NCBI RefSeq assembly: GCF_947503855.1
Contig: NZ_CANNFF010000012.1
Span: forward strand, 26,753-90,752
Direction of reading: 5' to 3'
Length of the DNA stretch: 64,000 nt
Source: an uncultured Polaribacter sp.
Lineage (GTDB): Bacteria > Bacteroidota > Bacteroidia > Flavobacteriales > Flavobacteriaceae
This document shows, one piece after another, positions 34,800 through 44,705 of the stretch (the stretch's first letter is position 1; every line of letters starts with the position of its first letter). The notes beneath the pieces were generated by a model. It made no database searches. It had not been told where the DNA came from and was given only the letters and a program-made list of their open reading frames with translations. Made by a program: the position numbers and the translations under genes.

Positions 34800-36082
34800 T
34801 AAGAAATATTTTAGTAACCTTATTACTGATTACTTCTACAACTTTATTAGCACAAAGAACAAATTCTTCACCTTATTCTTTTTTTGGTATTGGTGAAGAA
34901 TTCAGTCCAAGAACCGTAGAGCAAAATAGTATGGGAGGTATAGGAGTTGCTTTTAACCATTATAAATATTTAAATTTTTCAAACCCAGCTGCAAACGCTT
35001 TTTTAAGGCAAACTACTTATGCAATTGGGGTTTTAAATAATGATTTAACGGTTAAAACGCTTGATACCCAACAAACTTCTAACGGAACCAGTCTAAATTA
35101 TTTGGCATTGGGTTTTCCTGTTGGTCAAAAGGCAGGTTTCTCTTTTGGTTTACAACCAATTTCTTCTGTAGGGTATTCTTTATCTGACAACGGTTTCGAT
35201 ACTAATGGAGATCTCCAATCTATAACCTTATATAATGGTAATGGTGGTGTAAGTAGAATTTACGGTAGTTTTGGTATCATGGTTGCTAAACAATTTGCAG
35301 TCGGGATAGAAGCAGATTTTAGCTTTGGTAACTTAGAAAACTCAATTACAAACCAAAGAGCAGATGTAAGTTTGGGCACTAAATATAAAGAAATAAATAC
35401 CATTAGAGGAGGTTCTGTAACTATTGGGGCTCAATACATAAAACCGTTAAAAAATAATTTACGCTTAGATGCAGGTGCCACATTAAAGCTTGGCAATAAT
35501 TTAAATGTAGAGGGGAACGATTATCTCTATACAGTTTCTATCGGTTCAAATGGGGGAGAGTCTCCAAGAGATACAATTTCTACAACTGCAATTTCGGGTA
35601 AATATGTACTACCCTTAAAATCTACTTTTGGTATTGGTTTGGGTAAATACGATAAATGGTATGTAGGTTTAGAATACGAAAATCAAGAGGCATTCCAAAC
35701 AGAAGGAACTTTAAACATTACAAACGACGCTTATAAATACGAAAAATCAAATAGATTTTCTTTAGGAGGATTTTATTTGCCTAAAATAAATTCGATTTCA
35801 AGTTACTGGGATAGAGTTACTTATAGAGCAGGTTTGCGTTTCGAAAAAGTAGGTTTAGCTATTGATGGAGTTGGAAATACAACAAATTTTACATCAATAA
35901 ACGACTATGGCATGTCTTTTGGTTTAGGTTTACCACTAAAGCAATTATCTACCGTTAATTTAGGATTAGAATACGGTAAGAGAGGTACAACATCAAATAA
36001 TTTAATACAAGAGCAATACTTTAACGTAAGGCTTAGTTTATCTTTAAGCGATACTTGGTTCAGAAAAAGAAAAATAGATTAA
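34796..36082 (+). CDS. outer-membrane protein, putative porin/transport barrel
   Basis: The 428-aa protein has a signal peptide (ends TLLAQ) followed by NSSPYSFFGIGEEFSPRTVEQNSMGGIGVAF, which spans residues 23-54 and resembles the start of FadL-like barrels in Bacteroidetes, then many amphipathic beta strands to an aromatic C-terminal region. The substrate is unknown. It overlaps coaX by 4 bp and continues into the TPR and lptC genes, a gene order common in Flavobacteriaceae. Confidence 0.85.
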   Translation: MIRNILVTLLLITSTTLLAQRTNSSPYSFFGIGEEFSPRTVEQNSMGGIGVAFNHYKYLNFSNPAANAFLRQTTYAIGVLNNDLTVKTLDTQQTSNGTSLNYLALGFPVGQKAGFSFGLQPISSVGYSLSDNGFDTNGDLQSITLYNGNGGVSRIYGSFGIMVAKQFAVGIEADFSFGNLENSITNQRADVSLGTKYKEINTIRGGSVTIGAQYIKPLKNNLRLDAGATLKLGNNLNVEGNDYLYTVSIGSNGGESPRDTISTTAISGKYVLPLKSTFGIGLGKYDKWYVGLEYENQEAFQTEGTLNITNDAYKYEKSNRFSLGGFYLPKINSISSYWDRVTYRAGLRFEKVGLAIDGVGNTTNFTSINDYGMSFGLGLPLKQLSTVNLGLEYGKRGTTSNNLIQEQYFNVRLSLSLSDTWFRKRKID

Positions 36083-36108
36083 CATATAAAATTATTAAAA
36101 CTATTAAA

Positions 36109-37440
36109 ATGAAGAAAATTACGTTTTTATTAGCTGCAATGTTATTTATAACAACAGTAAAAACAAATGCACAGGTTACAAAACAAGATTGTGAAATAAA
36201 ATACAATCTTTTTAGTGGTGATTACAAGTCTAAAAAGTATGACGATGCATACAAGAATTGGATTTTTCTAATGGATAATTGCCAAGATTTATCTGTAAAT
36301 ATCTATAAATATGGTTCTAAAATTGCAGAAGATGTAAGAAAAGAGCCCGCTTTAGCAAAAAGAGTTTACGAGCAAAGATTACAAAACTTCCCTAATGTAG
36401 ACCCTGCAAAAGTACATAGTGATTATGCTAGTTACTTATATAAAAATAAATTGGCATCAGATGATGAGATTTTTGCTATCTTAGAAAAAGGATATGCTAT
36501 AGACCCTACAAAAATGGGAGTAAAAAACTTATACATTTACTTTCAGGGAGTTACCGATAGAAACAAAGATACCAACCCACAAAAAGTTTTTGATACCTAT
36601 GATGATGTAATAGAGTCTGTAGGAAAAAAGCTAGACGGATATGCAGCAAATATTAAAAAATATAGAGCAGATTCTGTAAATCTAGATAAAAAAGGGTTAA
36701 GAAGATTAAGAGCCTATAAAATTAACTCTAAAGCATTAGGTTCTATAGAGGTTCAGTTTGATAGAATTATTACAGAAATTGCAACTTGTGAGCGTTTAAT
36801 ACCTTTATATCAGAGAGATTTTGAAGCAAATAAATTAGATGCGGTTTGGTTAAAAAGAGCAGTTTCTAGAATGTTTAATAAAGGTTGTCAAGAAGACCCA
36901 TTGTTTGAGAAATTAGTTAGAGCCTTTGCAGAAGCATCACCATCTCCAGAAGCATATGCGTTTTTAGCAAATGTTTTAGAGGGTAATGGAGATTCTGCTG
37001 GAGCAAGAGCAATGAGAGAAAAATCATTTAATTTAGAAACAGATCCTTTAAAAAAGGCAAAGTATAAATTAAAATTTGCACAATCAGCAAAAGATAGAGG
37101 TCAATTTAGCAAAGCAAGAAGCTTGGCAAGAGAAGCTTTAAGTTTTAATCCTAACTCAGGTAGAGCTTATTTATTTATTGCAACACTTTACCAAGCAAGT
37201 GTCAACAATTGTGGTGGTAATTTGTTCGAAAAAAGAATGGTATATGTAGCTGCTTTAAATATGGCAAGAAAAGCTGCAGCTGTAGATCCAAGTATCTCTT
37301 CTAAAGCTAGGAAATACATCAATATCTACAAACAAAATGTACCAAGTAAAAAAGATATTTTTAATGCAACAGCAACTCCAGGTGGTAAGTTTACTATCAA
37401 ATGTTGGATTGGTGAAACAGTAAGAATACCAAATAAATAG
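36109..37440 (+). CDS. periplasmic tetratricopeptide-repeat protein
   Basis: The frame opens at 36055, but the ATG at 36109 (MKKITFLLAAMLFITTVKTNAQ) gives a proper signal peptide, so I choose it: 443 aa. TPR-like helices are visible at YKSKKYDDAYKNWIF, PSPEAYAFLANVLEGNGDSA, and GQFSKARSLAREALSFNPNS. It probably sits in the periplasm as a protein-interaction scaffold. It lies between the barrel gene and lptC and is likely co-transcribed. Confidence 0.87.
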   Translation: MKKITFLLAAMLFITTVKTNAQVTKQDCEIKYNLFSGDYKSKKYDDAYKNWIFLMDNCQDLSVNIYKYGSKIAEDVRKEPALAKRVYEQRLQNFPNVDPAKVHSDYASYLYKNKLASDDEIFAILEKGYAIDPTKMGVKNLYIYFQGVTDRNKDTNPQKVFDTYDDVIESVGKKLDGYAANIKKYRADSVNLDKKGLRRLRAYKINSKALGSIEVQFDRIITEIATCERLIPLYQRDFEANKLDAVWLKRAVSRMFNKGCQEDPLFEKLVRAFAEASPSPEAYAFLANVLEGNGDSAGARAMREKSFNLETDPLKKAKYKLKFAQSAKDRGQFSKARSLAREALSFNPNSGRAYLFIATLYQASVNNCGGNLFEKRMVYVAALNMARKAAAVDPSISSKARKYINIYKQNVPSKKDIFNATATPGGKFTIKCWIGETVRIPNK

Positions 37441-37444
37441 TTTT

Positions 37445-38008
37445 TTGAAAAGGTATTTTCAAATATATATAAAAAGCATTACTGTAATTTTTTGTACAGT
37501 AATGCTTTTTTCTTGTGTTAATAATTCTGAGGAAGTTAGTGACCTTTTAAAAGAGCAAAATTTACCCATTGGCAAAGCAAAAAAAGCCTACCATGTATAC
37601 AAAGATTCAGGTGCAATCACATCAAAGTTAATAACCCCTTTACTGTTAGATTTTAGCAATAGAAAAAAACACCCCTATAATGAGTTTCCTAAAGGCGTAA
37701 AAATTATTAACTTTACAAATAATCAGCAAGATTCTGTAACCATAACAGGTAACTATGCATTAACTTATTCTAAAACAGAGGTTTCAGAAATAAAAGGAAA
37801 TGTTGTGGTAGTGAATCACAAAGATAAATCTAGGTTAGAAACATCGCAAATGTTTTGGGATCAAAAAACAAGGTATTTTGTATCAGAAAAACCATTTACA
37901 CTTTACAAAGAAAATGACACCATTACAGGCGTTGGTTTTGAGTGTAAAGAAGATTTAAGCAAGCATCTTGCTAAGCAAACAACCGGTATATTAGAAACTA
38001 AAGAGTAA
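37445..38008 (+). CDS. lptC: LPS export ABC transporter periplasmic protein LptC
   Basis: The 187-aa protein starts at TTG 37445, 4 nt after the previous stop, which gives a signal with lipobox (TVMLFSCVNN). The LptC/OstA-like beta-jellyroll is visible in PKGVKIINFTNNQQDSVTITGNYALTYSKTE (residues 79-109) and IKGNVVVVNHKDKSRLETSQMFWD, ending with TGVGFECKEDLS. LptC moves lipopolysaccharide from the LptBFG transporter to the LptA bridge. The lipoprotein form is usual in Bacteroidetes. Start choice rests on the signal peptide. Confidence 0.88.
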   Translation: MKRYFQIYIKSITVIFCTVMLFSCVNNSEEVSDLLKEQNLPIGKAKKAYHVYKDSGAITSKLITPLLLDFSNRKKHPYNEFPKGVKIINFTNNQQDSVTITGNYALTYSKTEVSEIKGNVVVVNHKDKSRLETSQMFWDQKTRYFVSEKPFTLYKENDTITGVGFECKEDLSKHLAKQTTGILETKE

Positions 38009-38013
38009 GTATA

Positions 38014-38220
38014 ATGAATAGAGTTTGGAAATTTTTTCAGTATGGATATTTAATGGTAGCTTTTATTTGTGTGGTAGAAGGTATAATGCGTTGGAACACA
38101 GAAAGAAGTAGGGCGTATCTTTTTTTAGGTTTTGCAATTTTTATTACTTTAGTATTTTTCTTTAAGAGGCGTTTTAGAAAAAAAGTGCAAAAAAGAAACG
38201 AACAAAACCAAAACAAATAG
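38014..38220 (+). CDS. small two-helix membrane protein
   Basis: The 68-aa protein has two predicted transmembrane helices (about residues 9-24 and 32-50) and a very basic tail (KRRFRKKVQKRNEQNQNK). I know of no assigned function. Its position 5 bp after lptC and 15 bp before the CorC-like gene suggests co-transcription and an envelope-related role. Confidence 0.75.
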   Translation: MNRVWKFFQYGYLMVAFICVVEGIMRWNTERSRAYLFLGFAIFITLVFFFKRRFRKKVQKRNEQNQNK

Positions 38221-38235
38221 TTTATCATTTTCTAA

Positions 38236-39501
38236 ATGGAAATTGAACTCATAATTATATTTTTATCTATTTTACTTTCCGCATTTTTTTCGGGAATGGA
38301 AATAGCTTTTGTTTCTGCTAACAAACTTCACATAGAGTTAGAAAAAAAGAGAGAAGGGTTTATCCCAAAAATTTTAAACAAAATTACTCAAAAATCATCA
38401 AAATTTATTACCACAATGTTGGTGGGTAATAATATTTCATTAGTAATTTATAGTTACTACATGGGTAGTTTTTTAATAAGAATTTTGCCTCTAGACGGCT
38501 ATAACGAGTTTTCTATATTATTACTTCAAACCATAATTTCAACCGTCATTATTTTAATTACTGCAGAGTTTTTACCAAAAGCAATATTTAGAATTTATGC
38601 CAATGAAGTTTTAAAAATATTTGCCCTACCCGCATATATATTTTATATGCTTTTTCACTTTTTTTCAGAATTTATTACCCTCATTTCCGATTTTTTTCTG
38701 CGTGTTTTTTTTAAAACAAATTCAGATGAATTACAAACAGAATTTAGTAAAGAAGAATTAGGGAACTACATCTCAGAGCAATTAGAAACTGGTAATGATG
38801 ATGATGAAATGGATTCTGAAATACAAATTTTTCAAAATGCACTTGAGTTTCATAATGTAAAAGCTAGAGAAGTTATGGTTCCTAGAACAGAAATTTATGC
38901 TGTAGAAATACATGAAAAAGTAAGTGTTTTAAAAAAACTTTTTATAGAAACAGGCTTATCTAAAGTTATTGTATATAAAAATTCTATGGATGATGTTTTG
39001 GGATATGTAAATGCTTTTGAGCTTTTTAAAAAACCAAAAACAATAAAATCAATATTATTACCCGTAGAAATTGTACCAGAATCTATGATGATTAACGATA
39101 TTTTAAACATGTTAATGAAAAAGCGCAAAAGTGTTGCTGTTGTTGTAGATGAATATGGAGGAACCTCTGGAATGATTACTGTAGAAGATATTGTAGAAGA
39201 ATTGTTTGGCGAAATTGAAGATGAACATGATTCTCAAGAATTTTTAGAAGAAAAAATTAACGAAGTTACCTTTAATTTTTCTGCAAGATTAGAAGTAGAT
39301 TATTTAAACGAACAATACGATTTAAACATACCAAAATCTGAAGCATACGAAACCTTAGGAGGGTTTATTATAGACCACACAGAAAATATACCAGAAGAAA
39401 ATGATGTGGTAGAAATAGAAGGTTATGAAATTAAAATACTTAAAACCAGTAGCGCAAAAATAGACGATGTTACATTGAAAAAACTAGATTCAGAAGACTA
39501 A
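38236..39501 (+). CDS. HlyC/CorC (CNNM-CBS) family membrane protein
   Basis: The 421-aa protein has a DUF21/CNNM transmembrane domain (about residues 1-185, opening AFFSGMEIAFVSANKLHIEL), a pair of CBS domains (about 205-335; VMVPRTEIYAV, VVVDEYGGTSGMITVEDIVEELFG) and a C-terminal CorC_HlyC domain (about 345-420). The family is linked to divalent-cation transport or tolerance; Bacteroidetes members also include GldE-like proteins linked to gliding. I cannot separate these from sequence alone. Confidence 0.9.
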   Translation: MEIELIIIFLSILLSAFFSGMEIAFVSANKLHIELEKKREGFIPKILNKITQKSSKFITTMLVGNNISLVIYSYYMGSFLIRILPLDGYNEFSILLLQTIISTVIILITAEFLPKAIFRIYANEVLKIFALPAYIFYMLFHFFSEFITLISDFFLRVFFKTNSDELQTEFSKEELGNYISEQLETGNDDDEMDSEIQIFQNALEFHNVKAREVMVPRTEIYAVEIHEKVSVLKKLFIETGLSKVIVYKNSMDDVLGYVNAFELFKKPKTIKSILLPVEIVPESMMINDILNMLMKKRKSVAVVVDEYGGTSGMITVEDIVEELFGEIEDEHDSQEFLEEKINEVTFNFSARLEVDYLNEQYDLNIPKSEAYETLGGFIIDHTENIPEENDVVEIEGYEIKILKTSSAKIDDVTLKKLDSED

Positions 39502-39624
39502 TCTACTGGTCTAAAAAAACAACTACTTTACATTGCTTTCAACTTCTTGCTATTTAGTTAAAAATGGGTTGCAATATTAAAACCCAAATCGTATATTCGC
39601 CCACTGTAATTAAATAAATGACGT

Positions 39625-41748
39625 ATGGCAATTTTATCGAAAATTAGAGAACGTTCTATGTTCTTGATTATAATAATAGGTTTAGCACTTTTTGCATTTG
39701 TATTAGACCCATCTACACTTGGAGATTTTTTTAACTCTAGTAAAGTAAATGAAGTAGGAGAAATTAATGGAGAGGCAATTTCTAGACAAGAATTTGCAAA
39801 TGCTTTAGAGCAATACAAGCAACAAACAAATGGTAAAGTAACAGAAATGCAAGCTGCAAAGACAGTTTGGGACAACTTACTAAGAAAAAAGTTATATAAA
39901 AATCAGTTAGAAGAAGCTGGTATCTCTGTGGGCGAAAAAGATGTTTGGCAAGAAGTATTAAATGCTCCATCAGTAAAAAATAACCCTCAGTTTTTAAACG
40001 AAGCCGGCTTGTTTGATGAAGCAGAATTTAAAAGATTCTTGGCAACAACAAAACAAGACAATCCAGACATGTGGACAGCTTGGTCTAACTACATGAATCA
40101 AATTAAAGAAAATACAGAAACAAATGTATACAACAAATTAGTTGCTGCGGGTTTAGGAGCTTCTTTAAAAGAAGGAGAAACAGAATATATGATAGAAAAT
40201 ACAAAATTGAATGCTCAATTTGTATATGTACCCTATACCACCATTGCAGACAGCTTGGTTAAAATAAAAAAATCTGAAGTGGAGGCTTATATAACTGATA
40301 ATCCAGCTCAGTTTAAAACTGAAGCAACAAGAGATATTTCTTATGTAAAATTTGATATTATTGCAACTCCTGCAGACGAGCAAGCCATAAAACAAGAAGT
40401 TACTACTTTTATAGATGACAGTTTAGATAGAAACAAACAAACTGTAAAAGGTTTAAAAAGCACAACAGACTACAAAGAGTTTTTTAATATGAATGGTTCT
40501 GATCTTAATTTAGATGAAAGCTTTAAGTTCAATGCAGATATAAACCAAACCGTAGCTAAAGAAATTTTTAACGGTAATAAAGGTGATGTTTTTGGTCCTT
40601 ATAAAGATCAAGGATTCTTTAAAATTTCTAAAATTACAGAAGTTTCTAAAATGCCAGACTCTGTAAAAGCGAGTCATATATTAATTCCGTTTGTTGGAGC
40701 TCAAAGAGTGGCACCAGATGTTACTAGAACAGAAGAGGAAGCAAAAAAATTAGCAGACAGTATTTTAACTGTTGTTAAAAGAAGAAGAAGTAAATTTGCA
40801 GGTTTAGCAAAAGAATTTTCTTCAGATAAATCAAATTCAGAAAAAGGTGGGAATTTAGATTGGTTTAACTACAAAAGAATGACACCTGCCTTTAGAGACT
40901 TTACTTTTACAAACAAAAAAGGAACCATTGATGTTGTTAAAACACCTTTTGGTTTTCATGTTGTAAAAATAGACGATCAGAAAAACAGACAAAAAGTTTT
41001 AAAATTAGCCATTTTTGGGAGAAAAATTGTACCATCAGAAGCTACAGAAAATACAGTGTTTCAAAAAGCAGAACAATTTGCTTTAGCAGTTTCTAAAAGC
41101 GATGACTATAATACAGTAGCAAAAGAAAATAATTATGTGTTAAAACCTGCTGTAGGGTTAAAAGTTTTAGATGAAAATGTACCAGGTATTGGTAACCAAA
41201 GACAAATTGTTTCTTGGGCTTTTGGTAAAAATACAGAACTATCTGATTTTAAACGTTTTGATTTAGAAGGTAGCCATGTTGTTGCAATTGTTACTAATAA
41301 AACAGCAAAAGGTTTGTTGCCTGCCGATAAAGCAATTAATAAAGTAAGACCAATTTTAGTAAATCAAAAGAAGGCTGCTTTATTAAAAGATAAATTAAAT
41401 GGTAGCACTTTACAAGACATTGCAAATGCTAATAATACAACTGTTAGATCTGCTGTTGGTGTCAAGTTAAAAAGTCCTGCTTTATCTGGCGTTGGTTCAG
41501 AACCTAAAGTAGTAGGTGCAATGTACAATGCAGAGTTAAATAAAGTATTTAATCATGTAGAAGGTAGTAAAGGTGTTTTTGCTTTTAAAGTAACTAAAAG
41601 AGAATTGCCAACTGCTTTACCAAATTACGAAACAAACAGAAATAAAATTGCAGAAACTAGAAAAAGACAAACATTTAAAATCTATGAAGCAATAAAAAAA
41701 GCTGCAGATATAGAAGATAACAGAGCAAATATGTATGTATCTAACTAA
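39625..41748 (+). CDS. PpiD-like peptidyl-prolyl isomerase
   Basis: The 707-aa protein has an N-terminal membrane anchor (MFLIIIIGLALFAFVLDP, about residues 13-30), a SurA_N-like chaperone region (about 45-180) and a parvulin domain (about 340-455; SVKASHILIPF, EFSSDKSNSEKGGNLDWF, TPFGFHVVKI), with a further parvulin-like region toward the C terminus. It faces the periplasm and helps fold exported and outer-membrane proteins. It follows the CorC-like gene after a 123-bp gap and is closed by a terminator. Confidence 0.92.
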   Translation: MAILSKIRERSMFLIIIIGLALFAFVLDPSTLGDFFNSSKVNEVGEINGEAISRQEFANALEQYKQQTNGKVTEMQAAKTVWDNLLRKKLYKNQLEEAGISVGEKDVWQEVLNAPSVKNNPQFLNEAGLFDEAEFKRFLATTKQDNPDMWTAWSNYMNQIKENTETNVYNKLVAAGLGASLKEGETEYMIENTKLNAQFVYVPYTTIADSLVKIKKSEVEAYITDNPAQFKTEATRDISYVKFDIIATPADEQAIKQEVTTFIDDSLDRNKQTVKGLKSTTDYKEFFNMNGSDLNLDESFKFNADINQTVAKEIFNGNKGDVFGPYKDQGFFKISKITEVSKMPDSVKASHILIPFVGAQRVAPDVTRTEEEAKKLADSILTVVKRRRSKFAGLAKEFSSDKSNSEKGGNLDWFNYKRMTPAFRDFTFTNKKGTIDVVKTPFGFHVVKIDDQKNRQKVLKLAIFGRKIVPSEATENTVFQKAEQFALAVSKSDDYNTVAKENNYVLKPAVGLKVLDENVPGIGNQRQIVSWAFGKNTELSDFKRFDLEGSHVVAIVTNKTAKGLLPADKAINKVRPILVNQKKAALLKDKLNGSTLQDIANANNTTVRSAVGVKLKSPALSGVGSEPKVVGAMYNAELNKVFNHVEGSKGVFAFKVTKRELPTALPNYETNRNKIAETRKRQTFKIYEAIKKAADIEDNRANMYVSN

Positions 41749-41773
41749 TTTGTAGCAACTATACAATCTTAAT

Positions 41774-41809
41774 AAAATCCGTTCAATTCTGTTGAGCGGA
41801 TTTTTTTTT
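41774..41809 (+). terminator. terminator after PpiD-like gene
   Basis: An 11-bp stem AATCCGTTCAA/TTGAGCGGATT (one G-T pair) with a 5-nt loop runs into nine T residues. Confidence 0.88.
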
Positions 41810-42052
41810 AAATACTTTTATCATCTAATTTTAAGTAATCAAATTAGAAATAACAATAAAATAAAGAGTAAGAAATACTTAATTTATATTCAAAATATTA
41901 CTTAGTGTTTCACTATAAATTAAATAGAAAAGAACCAATAATGCAGGAATTTAAAAAAAGAATAAGAAAATAATATCATTTATTTTATGGATAAAATTTT
42001 TTCTCTTTTGCCTGTAAAATGATGCTTTTTAAAAAACACCTACATTAAGTAA
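41810..42052. other. AT-rich spacer, nothing recognised
   Basis: Between two convergent terminators. It holds only a ten-codon frame starting ATG at 41941 and no repeat or RNA signature that I can see. Confidence 0.5.
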
Positions 42053-42090
42053 TCACAAAAAAAACCTTTTTGAACAAGTCAAAAAGGTTT
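42053..42090 (-). terminator. rho terminator
   Basis: A perfect 12-bp stem AAACCTTTTTGA/TCAAAAAGGTTT with a 5-nt loop is followed, on the minus strand, by a run of eight T residues. Confidence 0.88.
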
Positions 42091-42112
42091 CCTATTTTTT
42101 ATTAGAAAGTTT

Positions 42113-43771
42113 TTATCCGTTCATAGAAATTAAAAACTCATCATTATTTTTAGAGAATTTAATTCTTTCATTAATAAACTCCATAGCTTCAATTGGATTC
42201 ATATCTGCTAGGTATTTACGCAACACCCACATTCTTTGCACCGTTTTTTCATCTAATAATAAATCATCACGTCTTGTAGAAGATTTTATCAAGTCGATAG
42301 CTGGGTAAATACGTCTGTTAGAAATATTTCTATCTAACTGTAATTCCATATTACCAGTACCTTTAAATTCTTCAAAAATAACTTCGTCCATTTTAGAACC
42401 TGTTTCTGTAAGTGCAGTTGCAATAATGGTTAAAGAACCACCACCTTCTATATTTCTTGCTGCACCAAAGAAGCGTTTTGGTTTGTGTAGCGCATTTGCA
42501 TCTATACCACCAGAAAGAATTTTACCAGATGCAGGTGCAACTGTATTGTAAGCTCTTGCCAAACGTGTAATAGAGTCTAAAAGAATTACTACGTCATGTC
42601 CACATTCTACCAAACGTTTTGCTTTTTCTAAAACAATGTTTGCAACGCGTACATGTTTGTCTGCAGGTTCATCAAAAGTAGAAGCTACAACTTCTCCACG
42701 AACACTTCTCTGCATATCGGTAACTTCTTCAGGTCTTTCATCTATTAATAAAACAATTTGGTATACTTCTGGATGATTATGTGCAATTGCTTTTGCAACA
42801 TCCTTTAATAACATTGTTTTACCAGTTTTAGGCTGTGCTACAATCATACCACGTTGTCCTTTTCCTAAAGGAGAAAACAAATCGATAATTCTAGTAGATA
42901 AAGAGCTTCCTTTTTCTGCAAGATTAAATTTTTCTTGAGGAAATAAAGGTGTTAAATGCTCAAAAGAAACTCTATCTCTAACAATATTAGGATTTAGCCC
43001 ATTAATTTTAGAAACTCTTATTAAAGGAAAATATTTTTCGCCCTCTTTTGGAGGTCTAACATTTCCTCTAACAGTATCTCCTGTTTTTAAACCAAATAAT
43101 TTTATTTGAGATTGAGAAACATAGATATCATCTGGAGATGACAAATAATTATAATCAGAAGAACGTAAAAAACCATAACCATCTGGCATCATTTCTAATA
43201 CACCTTCACTTTCTATAATTCCGTCAAACTCAAAATCTGGGTCTTTATATCTATTGTTAGATTTATTTCCTTTGTTAGAGTTATTTTTATCTCTATTTTG
43301 GTTATTGTTTTTGTGCTTATTGTGCTGTTGATTGTTGTTGTTTTTGCTGTTCTGTTGTTTGTTTTGTTGATTAGCAGGTTTTTGAGCTGGCTTATCTTCT
43401 TTAACACTGGTGGTTAATTCTGTTTTTACCTCTTTTTTAGGCTCTCTTTTTACAGGTGCTTTTCTTTGAGGTTTAGCAACAGGGTTTTTAGATTCCATAG
43501 CTGGTTTTTCGCTGCTTTTTTCATTAGTATCCTCGTTTGTTAGAGCCTTTTTAACAACGCGTTTTCTTTTTGGTTTTTCCTCTTTTTTAGCTTCATTTTT
43601 TGCAGGTGCAACAGCCATTTTTGCTTTGGCAGGATCTGCAGCTTGTGTATCTAAAATTTGATATACCAAATCTAATTTTTTTAATTGGCTAGTTTTTGTA
43701 AGACCAATATTTTTAGCAATACCTTGAAGTTCAGCAAGCGTTTTTGCTTTTAGTTCTGAGATTTCGAACAT
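42113..43771 (-). CDS. rho: transcription termination factor Rho
   Basis: The 552-aa hexameric RNA helicase ends transcription of untranslated messages. The N-terminal Rho_N helical domain (about residues 1-45) is followed by a long low-complexity insert rich in Lys, Asn and Gln (about 55-180), then the RNA-binding cold-shock-like domain ([16 protein letters not shown]) and the RecA-type ATPase with Walker A (AQPKTGKT), Walker B ([14 protein letters not shown]) and the Q/R-loop region ([17 protein letters not shown]). The insert makes it longer than the roughly 420 aa of E. coli Rho, as is common in Bacteroidetes; the insert may bind RNA or drive condensation. Confidence 0.97.
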   Translation of the reverse strand: MFEISELKAKTLAELQGIAKNIGLTKTSQLKKLDLVYQILDTQAADPAKAKMAVAPAKNEAKKEEKPKRKRVVKKALTNEDTNEKSSEKPAMESKNPVAKPQRKAPVKREPKKEVKTELTTSVKEDKPAQKPANQQNKQQNSKNNNNQQHNKHKNNNQNRDKNNSNKGNKSNNRYKDPDFEFDGIIESEGVLEMMPDGYGFLRSSDYNYLSSPDDIYVSQSQIKLFGLKTGDTVRGNVRPPKEGEKYFPLIRVSKINGLNPNIVRDRVSFEHLTPLFPQEKFNLAEKGSSLSTRIIDLFSPLGKGQRGMIVAQPKTGKTMLLKDVAKAIAHNHPEVYQIVLLIDERPEEVTDMQRSVRGEVVASTFDEPADKHVRVANIVLEKAKRLVECGHDVVILLDSITRLARAYNTVAPASGKILSGGIDANALHKPKRFFGAARNIEGGGSLTIIATALTETGSKMDEVIFEEFKGTGNMELQLDRNISNRRIYPAIDLIKSSTRRDDLLLDEKTVQRMWVLRKYLADMNPIEAMEFINERIKFSKNNDEFLISMNG

Positions 43772-43886
43772 TATATATTTATTAAGTTATAAGTAATCTT
43801 ATGTTATGTTAAGATTTATGTGTTTTTTGATAGATATTATTTTGTATAGTACTACAAAATAATTTTTGTGCGGTTTTATTATATAA

Positions 43887-43894
43887 CAAAGATA
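43887..43894 (-). promoter_or_regulatory. possible -7 motif of rho
   Basis: TATCTTTG on the minus strand fits TAnnTTTG, 115 bp upstream of the rho ATG. The long leader could allow autoregulation. No clear -33 element. Confidence 0.3.
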
Positions 43895-43940
43895 TACATT
43901 TTTTTTTAGTTCTTAGTTTTCTTTTTAAAAAAGAATGTTC

Positions 43941-43948
43941 TATTTTTG
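43941..43948 (+). promoter_or_regulatory. -7 motif of the DUF4293 gene
   Basis: TATTTTTG fits TAnnTTTG and lies 18 bp upstream of the ATG at 43967. Confidence 0.5.
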
Positions 43949-43966
43949 TATTACTAGAAATAACAA

Positions 43967-44398
43967 ATGATACAAAGAATACAAAGTGTATATTTATTAC
44001 TTGCTTCTGTAATCTCAGGAGTTTTAATTTTTGTTTTTAATTTGTGGACATCTATTTCAAAAGATATTTTTGCAATAGACTTATTAAATAGAGAATCTTA
44101 TTTATTAAAATCGATTCCAGTTTTATTTTTAGTATCGGCAATTTTAGCATTTGTAGCAATTTTTTTATATAAAAATAGAAAATTACAATTTGTTATAGGT
44201 CGTTTAGCAATTTTGGTAAACCTTATTTTATTAGGATTATTGATTTATGTATCTCTAACTCTACCTGGAGAAGTTTCTATTTCTGAGAAAGGTATTGGGA
44301 TGTTTATACCAATTATAGCTATTTTGCTTATTGTTTTGGCAAATAAAGCTATTAAAAAGGATGAAGATCTTGTAAAATCTGTTGATAGATTGCGATAA
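43967..44398 (+). CDS. DUF4293 four-helix membrane protein
   Basis: The 143-aa protein opens MIQRIQSVYLLLASVISGVL, the characteristic DUF4293 start, and has four transmembrane helices (about residues 8-27, 48-67, 76-98 and 106-126). It is found across Bacteroidetes, commonly beside rho as here. Function is unknown. Confidence 0.9.
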   Translation: MIQRIQSVYLLLASVISGVLIFVFNLWTSISKDIFAIDLLNRESYLLKSIPVLFLVSAILAFVAIFLYKNRKLQFVIGRLAILVNLILLGLLIYVSLTLPGEVSISEKGIGMFIPIIAILLIVLANKAIKKDEDLVKSVDRLR

Positions 44399-44430
44399 AA
44401 CTAACATCTTAGTATATTTAGTGCGAAAAA

Positions 44431-44458
44431 AACCGAGAATAGATATTCTCGGTTTTTT
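44431..44458 (+). terminator. terminator after DUF4293 gene
   Basis: Stem ACCGAGAAT/ATTCTCGGT with a 4-nt loop followed by a T run; A-rich on the left, so it may work in both directions. Confidence 0.87.
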
Positions 44459-44599
44459 ATTTTGCATCACTTTTAAAGAAAAAAACATAAATAAGCAGAA
44501 TTTTTCTTTTTTAGTTTTTTACTTTTATATCAAACTAAAAAAACACCAAAAAAACACCTATTTTTAAAACCCTGATAAACAGGTTTTTATGAACTCCAC

Positions 44600-44665
44600 A
44601 TCCCTGAATTCAGGGATATTTATCCCTGAATTCAGGGATACGAAAATATCCCTGAATTCAGGGAT
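44600..44665. promoter_or_regulatory. three perfect 18-bp palindromes upstream of a response regulator
   Basis: ATCCCTGAATTCAGGGAT occurs three times without change, at 44600-44617, 44622-44639 and 44648-44665 (periods 22 and 26 bp). The last copy touches the -33 TTG of the promoter for the response regulator gene. NarL/FixJ-type regulators bind inverted repeats, so this is a strong candidate for an operator array, perhaps autoregulatory (inference). Confidence 0.75.
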
Positions 44666-44695
44666 TGTAGGATCTAAAAATGTACTTTAAATTTG
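44665..44695 (+). promoter_or_regulatory. promoter of the two-component gene group
   Basis: TTG at 44665-44667 and TAAATTTG at 44688-44695 are 20 bp apart, a good match to the Bacteroidetes -33/-7 promoter. The ATG follows 10 bp later. The -33 element overlaps the last base of the third palindrome. Confidence 0.75.
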
Positions 44696-44705
44696 TAATA
44701 TAAAA

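Noticed and set aside
43213..43407. 64-codon frame inside rho
   Set aside because: Out-of-frame reading of the low-complexity Asn/Lys insert.
44600..44665. Palindrome array considered as CRISPR or IS ends
   Set aside because: The spacers are 4 and 8 bp, far too short for CRISPR, and no IS gene or target duplication is present; operator sites fit better.
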